Assembly: GCA_947034895.1 (NCBI GenBank) | Contig: OX344764.1 | Span: forward strand, 65,453,348-65,517,347 | Direction: 5' to 3' | Length of the DNA stretch: 64,000 nucleotides | Origin: Rhytidiadelphus loreus | Taxonomy: Eukaryota; Streptophyta; Bryopsida; Hypnales; Hylocomiaceae | Shown: positions 35,545 to 47,409 of the stretch, piece after piece | Layout: every line of letters starts with the position of its first letter | Numbering within the stretch: position 1 is the first letter of the stretch | The notes under the pieces: generated by a model | The model's database searches: none | What the model saw: the letters and a program-made list of their open reading frames with translations, nothing else | What the model was told of the DNA's origin: nothing | Translations under genes and position numbers: made by a program

Positions 35545-37719
35545 TGCTACTGCCGAAAAAACTCGCCGACACTTCCGCAGCGACACCAATGACAAATACT
35601 TCGAGAGAAAAAACACCTAAGAAACTACGCACAAATCTCCCCAACCCAACCCTACAAGTCACCAAGACTTACATGAAGCGACACTCAAAAATTGCAATCT
35701 GGAAACTAAAGCAATCAATCCATGCGGAGGACTGGAACAACAAGCCGGCAGGAGCTTTGATAAGCTCCAATTAGTTCCCGCAACTCCTCTGCAAATCTTG
35801 AAGACCAGCCCCCGCAGGATGAAGTCGAGGATCTGCACAATGCGACATAGCTAGGAAACTGATATTGTCCAGCGAAGTGCCGGGTATAGACAGGGTATCT
35901 GCAATCCAGACTTTCGTACATTTAGGACTTTATTGCAGGGATTTTATAATCAATTTTCCACGGTGGTGGTAGCTTGCAATCTTGTGTTGCAAGCGAAGTT
36001 ACCACCAAGACAAGACAAGATTGCAAGATCTATATAAAACATATTAGAGTGATGAAGCTCTATATAACGTATGTAAGCTTATATCCATTGGGGTCCTTTA
36101 GTCACTACACGTATTCAAACCAATGAGGTTCACAATTTTTTGGTTGCAATAAATAGAAAATTAGAGTTTTTCACACATATGTGTCAATTAATTTCTAGTA
36201 AACAAAATACATTATAGGTAGTCAAAGTCAAAAACATATAATTTTTCATTGTTGTCCTTAGAGGAACTATTCTCATTCTTTTGAATTCTAATGTGGTTCT
36301 TTGGACTCCCTACATGGTTGCAACAGTAATCTAAAAGCATCCCTTCAAATTGTGAAATAATGAAGGAGCCTTTGCTCATGTGCCTAAATCACACGGGGAT
36401 TCCTCAAAGTTATAAAATAGTGACTATTCAACCCAAAATTATTCCCTTTCAATTCCAATTCCACTATAAAGTTGACATAATTAATGTCCAGCATTTAAAA
36501 GTCTTACTATATTAGAATACAAAGAGAGACACTACTAGGCCCCAATAGTAGGGGTTGCAATTGGGTTGGGGCTCATTTGGAATAAGCTTATACATACATC
36601 TCAAATTCTTTAGAACTTTGAATCAATATTTCACCATTGTTGAAACAACATGACAAACACAAACTAGCCACACAAGGTTGTCTCAACAATGTCACAAGTT
36701 ATATTGACTCAATGTTGTCAATCAAAGGTATTGTTTCAATCATTTCAATATGGTGGTGCAGAAATATTGAATCAATAGTTGTTCATGGCTGGATTTTTTG
36801 TTTCGGACAATCTTGTGGTAGTATTTACAAGATGTTTGTTGAAACAATATTGAACAATTTGATATGCACACAATACAATCACATTATAGTTTAAAAATTA
36901 AAACATGGAAATCATTTGCATGATATTATTTGTTAAGTTGTCACAGTGATGCCACTTCACATTTGCCAATATGTCCAACCATGATATCAACATTAAAGCT
37001 TTTTGCAAGAATAATCCACATTCAAGCAAAGACTTTCAAATTATTGAGAGCAAGATACTAAGTCAACTTTCAGAAAAATGATTTAAGAATGAAAGACGAA
37101 CCATTTAGAAAGAAAAAATGTATATCAATTTGTTATTTTTTGCATATTTGCTCTACTTCATTGTGTCCACAAAAAGAAAGACAAACCATTTAGAAAGAAA
37201 CAATGTATGTCAATTTGTTATTTTTTGCATATTTGCTCTACTTCATTGTGTCCACGAAAAGAAGGAAAAGAAGAAGAAACTAAGTACACCAAATAGAAAT
37301 ATTGAAGAACTAAAGAACTATTGATTGTATTCTGGCTTATTTACTAGACTTGTAAACTGGCTTATCACTTGTAAGCTGGTTGAGATCTGCATGAAGGAAA
37401 TTCACATGTGACCTATCACTAAAGAACTTTATGACCTATGAAGGTCAAGGGAAATTGCATTGTTACTCCTTGTTTCCTTGTCTCCAAATCTAATTTATAA
37501 AATTAAATAAGAAAAAATCATGAATCATGTTGTCACTCAAGTTCAAGAACAAAAACATTTGGAAAAGTTCACTTGTAATTCTTCTCAAGCAAAAGATCTA
37601 GGTCGGAGTTGATCTAACCAATTGTAGCAACATCAATAATCAAACACATAATTTTTCACTCACCTTTAATCACACAAAATTGTTTTCATTCCAAGGGTGC
37701 AAGAAATTTGAGTATCAGC
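35545..37719. other. PRPF3 promoter side and AT-rich spacer
   Basis: The first few hundred bases should contain the PRPF3 promoter. A short hairpin is visible at about 35965-36006 (arms GCTTGCAA/TTGCAAGC, with GGTGGTA/TACCACC outside). No gene was recognised in the rest, which includes an 85-bp tandem duplication. Confidence 0.4.
37091..37260. repeat. 85-bp tandem duplication
   Basis: Units 37091-37175 and 37176-37260 are nearly identical. Each begins GAAAGAC(G/A)AACCATTTAG and contains TTGCTCTACTTCATTGTGTC. The few differences show that the duplication is recent but not new. Confidence 0.9.
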
Positions 37720-39400
37720 TTCATATTCATCATCTCCAAACTCATCATCAATTCCAAACTCGCCATCCAAATTGCCATTTGTAACAATCAATACCCGTTG
37801 CATTTGACTCCGAGAGTGCAACAATCTTTTCTCAGCTTATTTTATTAAGCGAAGCTCATTGTACATGTCCAAGGGATTGAGATTCTTTCCTACCATGGCC
37901 AATTCAAGCTACAACACAGAAAAACCAATTAGGTTACTATGACATGATTTTTAAGCAACAAATTTGATCTATAAAGTGTTTCAATTGAAAATTTTAACTT
38001 ACTACATGAAGGAAGAAACCACCTTGATCAATTGTTAGACTCACAGGATCTACTTTACTATACTTTTCTCCATGGATAGCTCTTATTATAGCACCATGGA
38101 AAGTGTTGATCCATAGGGATCAATATGTCCATTAGCATTTAAGGATTTTCGCCATGAATCGTCTACTATAGACATTCCAAAGATACCATGAGTAAGTATT
38201 TAATTAATGAGTAATATAAAAGTAACTAATTAATCTTCAACTAATTAGCCTTCATTGGAATTCAAAGCTTACCATTGACCTTTCATCAAAATTGACAAGT
38301 AGGGAATAACTAATTAACTACAATCAAAATTGAGCAACATTTCTATTCAACACCAGGAGTGTATTATTGACACCAACAAACCATCCTTTGATCAAAATTA
38401 ACAAACAAAATATAATTACTAGTTATATACATTCACAATTATTGAATAAGAGACTATTGACATAACACACCTTACTTTAGCACTTTGAGGTCTTCATGCC
38501 ATTTGTTGATCAAATCAGAGGGAGCACTAAATAGAGGTTTGAGAACACCAAGAAGAAAATAGAGCTCGTCCTTTGCATATCTTGTCAATGCTCCTCGTCT
38601 ATTGGCAACATTTCTCAATACCAAGTGTCGCAAACTATTAGCCTCTCCAAACAAGCCCCACTCTTTCAAGAAAGTTGCTTTGATACGTTGATCTTGGTGA
38701 GCATCAAAATTTGTAAGTATTGCTTCAATCAAAGTTTCATCAGAGGGGTACATGCTTGAAAAACAAGTATTCCCAAGTAGAATTTTGGTAACAATATCAG
38801 TAAGGTGCCATTGTAAAAAACCAAACAACAAGTGTTAAGATCTTTTCAACATCAAAATCCACATTAAAAACAAGACAGTTTATCTTAACAAGGTAGTCCA
38901 CTAATCTTAATATTTTTTCGATCACAACAAGGTAGTTTACCTTTACTCTTTTCCATGGCAACACTAAGAGACAAAGTTAGTTGCTCCACTTGTTTGCGTA
39001 AGGACTCATTATTTTTTAGTACTCTCTGGTAGTTGAGTCTCTCATGTGTAGTAAGTGGCAAATGCAAGTTGTCTCTTGAACTTGCACTTGCGGCTGAGGT
39101 CGAGGATGACAGGCATTAGGAGAACGAAGGTCAATTGGTAGGCGACTTGCCTCAGCCTCTTGAGCAAGGTTGCTAAAATTTGGTAGAAGGTTGTTAACTA
39201 GTGGAGGGTTGCCAACATTTGGTAGAAGATTTGGTATAGTAGAAATGCGGTGCTCAAGAATGTTTCGAACACTTTGTGTTGCTTGCCTTGCACAAGCGAC
39301 AATACTTCTAGTAGACTCTACTTGGTGTGAGGTTTTGCGTTGAACACCAATCTTGGCTTTGAATCCATTTTGTAAGCCAAATCCATTGGCTTGGTTGGCT
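37720..39400 (-). pseudogene. Decayed multi-exon ORF set, unidentified, probably transposon-derived
   Basis: Several minus-strand coding-like blocks follow one another. About 39400-39090 encodes a Q/N/P-rich stretch. At 39067-38885 is a coiled-coil segment (LRKQVEQLTLSLSVAMEKSK). At 38831-38472 is a folded-looking block (SDETLIEAILTNF, LKEWGLFGEANSLRHLVLRN, YAKDELYFLLGVLKPLF). At about 38160-38010 is a block needing a one-base frameshift (HIDPYGST, then GEKYSKVDPVSLTIDQGGFF). At about 37900-37720 is an acidic end with an in-frame stop. The frameshift and stop argue for a dead gene. The order (charged/coiled-coil region, then a compact domain) vaguely recalls BEN-domain or transposon accessory proteins, but I cannot name the family. 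Confidence 0.4.
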
Positions 39401-40482
39401 AATGGTTCTTGGTGCCATTATTCTTAGTCAAGATATTGCAAAAAAATCACAACATCTTAATTGCATCATTGTATCTTAGTGATGAGGATCATATTTTTCA
39501 CTACATTACTTAAGATCCCGATATAATCATGAACCAACATGTTCTTACAGTTTGTATCGGCTTTTCATTGTATACAAACAACCTTGACTTGGCAAAACAC
39601 TACAAAATGTGTTTTGACACCAAAGAGCGTGTAGTGATCCTATTGGAAAATGCAATTTAGCATTTCCATTTGAGATATTCAAAGTTGTAGACCTTTGATA
39701 ACTGAAAAACAAACACTCTTAATAGGTGCAATCAACAAAAATGAATCCAATAACACAAAAGAACGTACACAAGTGATCTAATTTTAACATAAAAATGCAC
39801 GGGTTAATCTTATTGTTAGATTCAATTTCACGTTTAAAAAGAGAGTTGCACCTTTGTCATCAAATAAGCATTCACTAATCCTACTAGAAATTACAAAATG
39901 ATGATAGCACTTTAACAACAACATCTCCAAAATTGTAGTAAGACTATTAATAAATAAGAAGCAAACATTTGCAATGGACACAACTAATCAATCTAAGAAT
40001 GAAGTAAGGAGAGTCTAAATTATCATTTGTCATTGCAGACAAAGACCAATACAATTAAAAGACCATCTAAAAACTCACCACAACTTACAGAAATGGAGTT
40101 GCAAGGTTCAAATTGTGATCACATCGCATCCATCAAGACACATGCCTGCTCCTTAGATTCACCTGAACGCAAATACGAGACAGTCACTAGGAGGTGAGAA
40201 CTATGAGAACCAGAACTGCATCCATAATTGTCAATTCTCCAATTAGCATCATGTTGGTAGAGGTTGCTCTCCATACCATGAGATGCATAGAGAGGCAGGG
40301 TTAGCTTTAGTAAATGCCACACTTTCAATACTCGTACATCTTGTGCTCAAACGTGTTCTGCTTTGAACTTTACATATTGCCGCCACACCTTTCAATGGTT
40401 CAATGAAACACCTTCCAGTGAAACCTTCCACACCTTCTAATGAAACCAATACAATCTAAAAGTAAAAGCACAGTGTGCTTAA
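39401..40482. other. AT-rich spacer
   Basis: No gene or repeat with definable ends was seen between the decayed ORF set and the TTAA-flanked element. Short open frames near 40119-40449 on the minus strand have no supporting features. Confidence 0.3.
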
Positions 40483-41450
40483 CCCTAGACCGCCCAAGAG
40501 GACAAAAAGTGTCCTCACATAGTTTTAAGTTAAATTCAAAGTACTGTAACTTTTGCATCCAATGTCCAAATTCAATAAAACTTGTTGGGAAAGTTGCACC
40601 TTTTCTCCTAGTTTGTGTTTTAAAATTTTCAGATCAATCCAAGAGGTAATGATTTTCTGGAAGCCAATCAAAGTTCACAAGCTCAATTTGATTCACCAAA
40701 GTGCACTTCATGGCTGTAACTTTGGGGGCTTGTATCTCCTTCATCTAATGTTCGATTTCAATAAAATTTGTTGGGTTGTGTTTCCATTGAATTCTAGTTA
40801 TTGTGGTGAAATTTTCATGTCAATCAAATTTGTTTTGAATGTTTGGGAGCATATCAAAATTCGAAATCCTGCCATTTATGGACTATAGTGAACTTCGGCG
40901 GCTTGTATCTTCTTCATAAAATGTCCATTTTTAATCATTTTTTTTGTAAAAGTTGCACATACTGGTCTAGTTTGTGTGGCTAAATTTTCATATCAATACA
41001 AGAATTTATGAATGACTGAGAAGCATTTTAGTAGAAGGAGGTTCAGCCCTAGATGTGTTTTTTGCAACTTTTCTTGCCTATTTTTTACATTTGCAAGCCA
41101 TTTTGCAAACACATTGAGTCAATTGAATGATATTTTTTTCCACCAATGTGTTTGTATCTTGGTTTTGAATCACTTTGTAGTTTAAAGTTTTTTCATTTCA
41201 TTAGGTTTAGAAATCAAATTTGGCCTCTAAATGTGTTTTTAGGAAAATTTCAGCATTCTTTTTCAACACTAAAACATTATAATCTTGCAATCTACACGGT
41301 CAAATGACTTCAAATTTGATCCATGACATCTACAACATGTTTACTACATGATTGTACGGTTAAGATCTTTATTACTTAGTCACATTTAGATTTATAGCAC
41401 TTCAAAAGCTAGAATGTTTTTTACCCAAAATGGCCATGGGTGGTCTAGGG
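40483..41450. mobile_element. piggyBac-like non-autonomous element with TTAA duplications
   Basis: The element begins CCCTAGACCGCCCA and ends TGGGTGGTCTAGGG, an inverted repeat of about 14 bp with one mismatch. It is flanked on both sides by TTAA (40479-40482 and 41451-41454). TTAA target duplication and CCC-leading ends are hallmarks of piggyBac transposons. The 968-bp interior has no transposase. It carries about three diverged repeats spaced 187 and 172 bp, each with the phrase AATGT(C/T)C followed by TTCAATAAAA(C/T)TTGTTGGG or a variant. Confidence 0.8.
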
Positions 41451-42844
41451 TTAAGCTAAAACGTTAAGAGCACAATGAGTACAATTCGTGAAGAACACAA
41501 TTCATGAAAAGCACAATGCATAATCTAAGATTGGAAATGTTGAGTAATGTGCATTGAATCTGTGTTGGTGGCCTTATCATCTTCTAACACAGACAGAGAC
41601 TCCATCATCAATGTGAGTTGATAGTGACAGTTTAGATTATTGGCGCAATCATTAAGTATGAGAAACATTGAAGGGTTGAGATTTCACGTAAGATGATTTG
41701 ACGGTTGAGATTAAAAGTGCCTGGTGAGTGGTACTGCATAGTGTGGTACCATGCACGGTAAGTGGAGCTGCACGGTAAGCTTTCTTCTTTTCTTTGCACA
41801 ACATCTTTACAGTGCCTTCCATCTTCTTCTTGTCCAAAATGTCAGTTTGAAACGATCTTCTCGTTTTGATTGTGTTGCGCATTTTGTATGCGTAGTTCAC
41901 ACAATTGTTCTTAGATTCCATCTTCTTCTTGTGGTCCTTGTCCTTAGATTTGTAATTCTTAGCCTTGTGAACTATCTTTAGTTTCAGTTCTTTCGTCAGG
42001 ATTGAATAACGTCTTTGTTTAATCAACAATTGTCTAGAAGAAGACTAAAGGTCAGTATCTCAAACGATAAGGTATGTGATCATGGTACTCACTTTTAATG
42101 CACAATCTGTTTTTTGTTTTTTTGATGTATGTGTCTTGCCTTGCATCTAACTCTTATAGATGTTCCTTCGCATCTTGTTCCTTTGCCTTCGTACTATTCT
42201 GAAGTGAGTAGTATTACACAAGTTTCACTTCATATTTGTTTGATGTAGAAGCGTCTGTTCAAGCTTTCCCTCAAATGGCAGGTAAGGTAGACTAGGAAAA
42301 ATAATGGGAAGCTATACTTTGATACTCTTAATGTGCAAGAACAAGTAGGGACACATCTGAATTTTATTTTATGATAGCTTGATTAGGAACACAATTTTGC
42401 AAACAAGATTTTACGATAGCTTGATTAGAAACACAAACATTATAAACTAGATTAGGAACACGATTTTGCAAGTGTAGGAATTGAAGCAAACTTGAAAGCC
42501 TTCACGTATATGGATCAAGTAGGTCTCCATTGTATTATTGCTACATGAGAGTCATTGCAATGAAGTTCAATTATGTGAACTAGTTATACCAATTTACTAA
42601 TGGGTGGATATCGTATATGGATCAAGTAGGTCTCCATTGTATTATTGCTACATGAGAGTCATTGCAATGAAGTTCAATTATGTGAACTAGTTATACCAAT
42701 TTACTAATGGGTGGATATTGTGTCTTTGCAATAGAAGATCATGAAGATATATAAGAGGTGATTCAAAGTCTCAAATGAGACTATATTCCTTGAAGTGAGT
42801 GTTGTTTTAACAATGTTACAATAAGAACCAAGAATCTAGAAAGA
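41451..42844. other. Spacer before the Plavaka-like relic
   Basis: No confident gene was found. A lysine-rich minus-strand open frame at 42029-41652 has no family features. The right part contains a 107-bp tandem duplication and may be the 5' non-coding end of the following transposon. Confidence 0.35.
42505..42718. repeat. 107-bp tandem duplication
   Basis: Units 42505-42611 and 42612-42718 are almost identical (each begins CGTATATGGATCAAGTAGGT). They lie about 130 bp upstream of the first coding block of the Plavaka-like relic, so they may belong to its leader or subterminal region. Confidence 0.9.
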
Positions 42845-43490
42845 ATGCCTTGGAGCTGTCCTCATTGCGGATCCTCTGAGTTTAGTGGATCTAGATTTGC
42901 AACCTATGTAAGGCATTGCTCATGCCGTATTAATTCAGGTCAATGTATGCCTGTAGTTTTCCCTTCAACCAATTTTGATGTAAGCCATGCGGTTCAAAAT
43001 AGCCCTAACAACCATTTGAATCAAATTGGGGTTCCAATAATTTCATCAATAGCCCCTAAAGATGAAGGGTTGTACTACAATGGTCCAATTGAGAAAACTC
43101 CTACTCCACCTCCAACCTTTGATTCAACTTTTCATTTGGTTCAATTTTTTTGTACCTTGCAAGAATATGGAGGGGCTTTCAGAACATGATATAGACTCCT
43201 TGTTGTACATACTATTTCATCCCGAATTTGACATTAAAAAAGTGAATGTGCAAACTTCAGAGGATGTGAAGAATTTTGAGACAGAATTATACAAAGCTGA
43301 TGATGTAAGTTCTCAATCTTTATAATTTATGAAATAACATAAGAAGGACAAATATTAATTGATTTCTTACTTTATTTCTTTATTTTTTTAAATTGTTACA
43401 AATTAGTTAATTGTTGACTTGAAACTTCACGTTTTGTAGGGATAGCAATCCCATGCATTAGAAGAGAGAAGCGGTGAAAATCAACTAGTA

Positions 43491-44059
43491 CTCCCTCCGT
43501 CCCATAATGATCTTCTTGTTGGCTCTAATTTTTTGTCCCAAAATGATTTTCCTATTGCATTTGTGATGTTGCAAATTGGTTAGATTCAATTTTCAATTGC
43601 TCTCTAGGATCAACCAAACAATTTTGAGGAATAGCTCTCCCTCCATCCATTCAATCATCAATCAAAAGACACATGAAATGATTCAAGGGATCAATCAACA
43701 TTGTTCAATTTTATTTTTTGCATCTCTTTGAGTATTGTCTAATTGAAGGAGAAGAAACTTTTGGAGTCAATATTGAGGTCCACACATGGGCATTGGCTTA
43801 TTCTAAATGCCCATAAAATTATAACCTCAAACTCAACAACTAAATGCCCACTGGTGCTATTTAAAAATGCCCAAAAAATTCTACCTTTCAATAATTTAAA
43901 ACTGCACTTTGAAAAAGACTTCTAAAGTCAATGTTTGCAGGACACTAAGAGTATACTAAATTCTACTGCTACCATGCAAAATGGGTCTTAAAAAAATTAT
44001 TTTTAGCCTTAATCTCGAACATTTTGTCAAACAAGAAGATCATTTTGGGACAGAGGGAG
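43491..44059. mobile_element. Stowaway-like (Tc1/mariner) MITE nested in the Plavaka relic
   Basis: The left end CTCCCTCCGTCCCATAATGA and the right end, in reverse complement CTCCCTCTGTCCCAAAATGA, form a terminal inverted repeat of about 28 bp. Each is flanked by TA (43489-43490 and 44060-44061). CTCCCTCCGT is the classic end of plant Stowaway elements. It has no coding capacity and interrupts the transposase relic, so it is younger. Confidence 0.9.
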
Positions 44060-45070
44060 TATTACACTACAAGGATCCTATTTTGGCATTAAGCAACTTG
44101 TTTTCGGCTCTGAGAATAGCTTGGGCTTCAAACTTCATTCTATTGTGGAAACCAATGAAGATGGTGAATGGGTATTTACAACTCCATATACTTGCAAATG
44201 GTGGAACTCAATGGAGGTATTATAATGACTCAACAATTTTGTCATTTCATATATCCATTGACATGTATTGTGAATCCTAATCCTTGACATTTGATGTGTT
44301 TGTAGACTTTTATAGAGTGTTCTAAAGTTGTGGTGGCCCCGCTTATACTTTATAGTGATCAAACATCACTATCAAACAATAGAAGGATCAACGGTTATCC
44401 TATGATTATGTCAATTGGCAATATTGCTTGTGACTTAAGGAAAAGTGATGAAGGGCATTGTCTACTCTGGCTATGCTTCCTATTCTTTCAGGTGAAATTT
44501 TAAACTATTTTTTGAATTTTGTCTAAGTGGCTAATTATCCTTAAGTTTTTTTATGTCTAAATACATTTTGTGTTGGTCTTTAATTATATTTTCAAATGGA
44601 ACCACAACAAAAATTGGAGATCTTTCAAGAATGTCTCGAATTAGTATTAAAACCCTTGAAGGATGCAAGTTATAGGTAAGTGTTACTACATTTGTGTAAA
44701 ATACTTATAAATTAGGTAGGCTTTTAATAGATTTTATTTTATTTTATTTTATTTAAACACATTCTAATATCCTTTTGTCTTATGAATAGTGGACTTGTTT
44801 TAATGGACCCATGGGGAGTTCCACAATTCATTTATCCACTTCTATTCATTTATGCATGTGACCATCCCGAAGGCTATAAGGTAAGTATTATTTTAACTTT
44901 GTACTTATTTACAAAATGCTTAAATATATATTCTAGTAAATTAATTTATTGATTTATCATTTTATACATTAACTTATAGTGTGGATGACATGGTGATAAA
45001 ATTGAACTACAGGTTACATGAACATATGACACCAATAGGTGTCAATCCCCTTGCTGCTTGTGTATGTCCA

Positions 45071-45342
45071 GAAAGGAAAATCTTAGTGATGTTGAATTAT
45101 CCTTTGCAAGTAGGACAAAAGAAAAAAATGCAAGAGGTCTTTCATGCAATGAAATCATCTTCTACAAAGGTTGCTCAAGACTTATTAAAAAAGTGGTCAC
45201 TTCGTTGAAAGGAAAATCTTAGTGATGTTGAATTATCCTTTGTAAGTAGGACAGAAGAAAAAAATGCAAGAGGTCTTTCATGCAATGAAATCATCTTCTA
45301 CAAAGGTTGCTCAAGACTTATTAAAAAAGTGGTCACTTCGTT
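45071..45342. repeat. 136-bp tandem duplication breaking the Plavaka reading frame
   Basis: Units 45071-45206 and 45207-45342 (each starts GAAAGGAAAATCTTAGTGAT) are nearly identical. Because 136 is not a multiple of three, the second copy throws the transposase frame out. Confidence 0.9.
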
Positions 45343-47268
45343 GTATGCCTGAAACGGCCTTTCCCTGGCCCGAAATCTCTTGTAATGGGGGGAACAACAT
45401 CCCTTGGCAATCTGTACCTTTCAATCCATGTTGATGTTCTCCATCAAAGCGGCATTGGGATTTTCAAAATGTTGGTGGATATCTTATGCCAATTGGTTAG
45501 CCCTCAAGTACTGCAAGCACTTGATGATAGATTAATGGTGATAAAAGAAACTTCAATATCAAAATTTTAGAATACCTGGGAATGCAAAAAGAGGCTACTT
45601 CCTCTCTCAAGCTAATTATGCTAGGTTCGAACATCGAGCAGTGATGCAAGTACTTGTTTTCTGTTCACTAGGTTTGTATGAGGATGATATTGTACATACA
45701 ATAACCTTTTTTGTTCAGTGGTACATCAAAGCATGTCAGAGTTCTTATCACACAAATGAGACTTTACAAGAAATGGAACTTCTTATGAAAAGGTATGAAT
45801 GTTTGTTTTGGTGCTTTTAATAATTTCGAAATTTTATTTTATTGCATTCAAGTTCATGCTTTTTAAGCCTTTTCATACAAAATTGATTATAATCAATTTC
45901 TTTTTTTTATATGAACATACAGAGTAGTGTCTTCTATGAAAGAAAGTTTGGGTGAAATTCAAAGGTCAAATTTCAATACAATAAAGGTGCATATGATGGA
46001 CCACTTCACCAATTGTATCAAGCGTTCATGCCTACCTTGGGAATATTCAACAAATATGTGGGAACATTTCCATATAGTACACATGAAGTCTACCTATAGG
46101 AAAAGCAACAAAAAAGATGCCAATGCCCAAATTGTGAAGTATAATCAACGCCTTGATATACTTTGAAAAATTGGACAAGAAATGGAAGGTACAAGCAAAA
46201 TGCATGTTGATAAAGTGACTGCTTTAAACAAGGTAAGTTTTGGTGACAATGTTGAAGGCAAAATTTTGTGAACAATTATTTAAATCCCTTTTAGATAATT
46301 AAATATATTAAAATTTGCATTTTCTTGAAATATATTTGAAATTCTCTTGAAATTTGTAGGCTTTTCTCGAGGCTTTTGCATCGAGTGCTAATGTTTTATC
46401 AAACTCATATGCAAATTTGCATCGTTCTTGGTTGAAACCTTTGGCCCAAGAACTAGAAATAACACTTTTAGCTTCAATTCACGATATCCAAAGAGGGAAG
46501 GGCTATGACCTCACTAGGGTACCAAAAGTAATCCAAGAATTATTAAACCATCAACCTTAAATAACAAAACAATTGCCAAGACTACTTCAAGAGTATGAAT
46601 ACAATAACCACTTGCATTCACATGAGGTAAGTGACCTTTTATGCCTTTCTTGAGAACTTTTGATGTAGATTTTAAATTTTAAATCTTAGTAGTTTGTCTA
46701 TTAGTTTGTATTTGATTTGAGATATGATTCAATACAATTTGACTATGGTATTTTTTTAATTTCTTCTTTCAGATTTTGGGAATATGCAAGGCACTTGCTA
46801 TTCCTGCAAGCCCTGGAGATTGATTTGGTGATTGGCTACTCTATGTTAGGGCTATGTATTCCTACCATAGGCGTCCTTGGTATAGTAATGTCGCTTTACA
46901 AATAGAAGATGAAGGACAACCAATTGAAACGTGGTATAGACAAGTTAGGCTCTTCATACACCATGGAGATCTTTGTCTTGCTTTTGTTCGAATTTATTGT
47001 GAGTTATTTTCAGACCATTGGAATACTTTGACAAGGTGCATTCAAATGTCATGGTCACTTCCTACTAATTTGACAAGAACACAGGCCAAGCGAATGAAAA
47101 TTCCTGAGTATATTGTTGTAGATGTTGCAAATATTTTGCGAGCAATTCATGTAGTTCTGTATTTTGATGACCCAGGTCGTCATTTTCTCAATAGATGAAA
47201 ATTTTGAAAGGTTGTTTCAATATTGTGACAAGATGATGGTTATACAAAATATTTTTAACAATGTTTCT

Positions 47269-47409
47269 TATTGTATCAATGATGCTAAAAACTTTTTTGC
47301 TTAAACAATATCTCATCTTTGTTTTAGCAATGGCTAAATGTTATTGTTTAAATATTGTCTCATTGTTGTTTTAATAATGGCTAAATGTTGTTGTTTAAAT
47401 ATTGTCTCA
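47269..47409. repeat. 47-bp tandem array (left three units), split by a CACTA element
   Basis: Units end in CTCA at 47315, 47362 and 47409, exactly 47 bp apart, with the shared phrase AATGGCTAAATGTT(A/G)TTG in the two nearest. A fourth unit continues beyond the CACTA insertion and ends in CTCA at 52956, again 47 bp after the target duplication at 52909. Confidence 0.85.

Larger units (their letters stand above)
42845..47198 (+). pseudogene. Plavaka/KDZ-like transposase relic
   Basis: A spliced coding region on the plus strand opens with a zinc-finger-like start (MPWSCPHCGSSEF, H-C-x-C). Further blocks are YKDPILAL; EDGEWVFTTPYTCKWWNSME (44149-44215); LILYSDQTSLSNN and GYPMIMSIGNI (44307-44491); a block ending FIYACDHPEGYK (44790-44880); FEHRAVMQVLVFCSLG and SSYHTNETL (about 45550-45793); TSTYRKSNKKDANAQI-type sequence near 46090-46140; and a C-terminal block of about 115 codons ending at 47198. 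The order matches Plavaka/KDZ transposases of the CACTA group, known mainly from fungi and some other eukaryotes. It is interrupted by at least one frameshift (near 43170), a nested MITE (43491-44059) and a 136-bp out-of-frame duplication, so it is inactive. Element ends were not identified. Confidence 0.65.

Noticed and set aside
35965..36006. Hairpin as a terminator or regulatory RNA
   Set aside because: It is a short isolated stem in a spacer; chance or MITE remnants explain it equally well.
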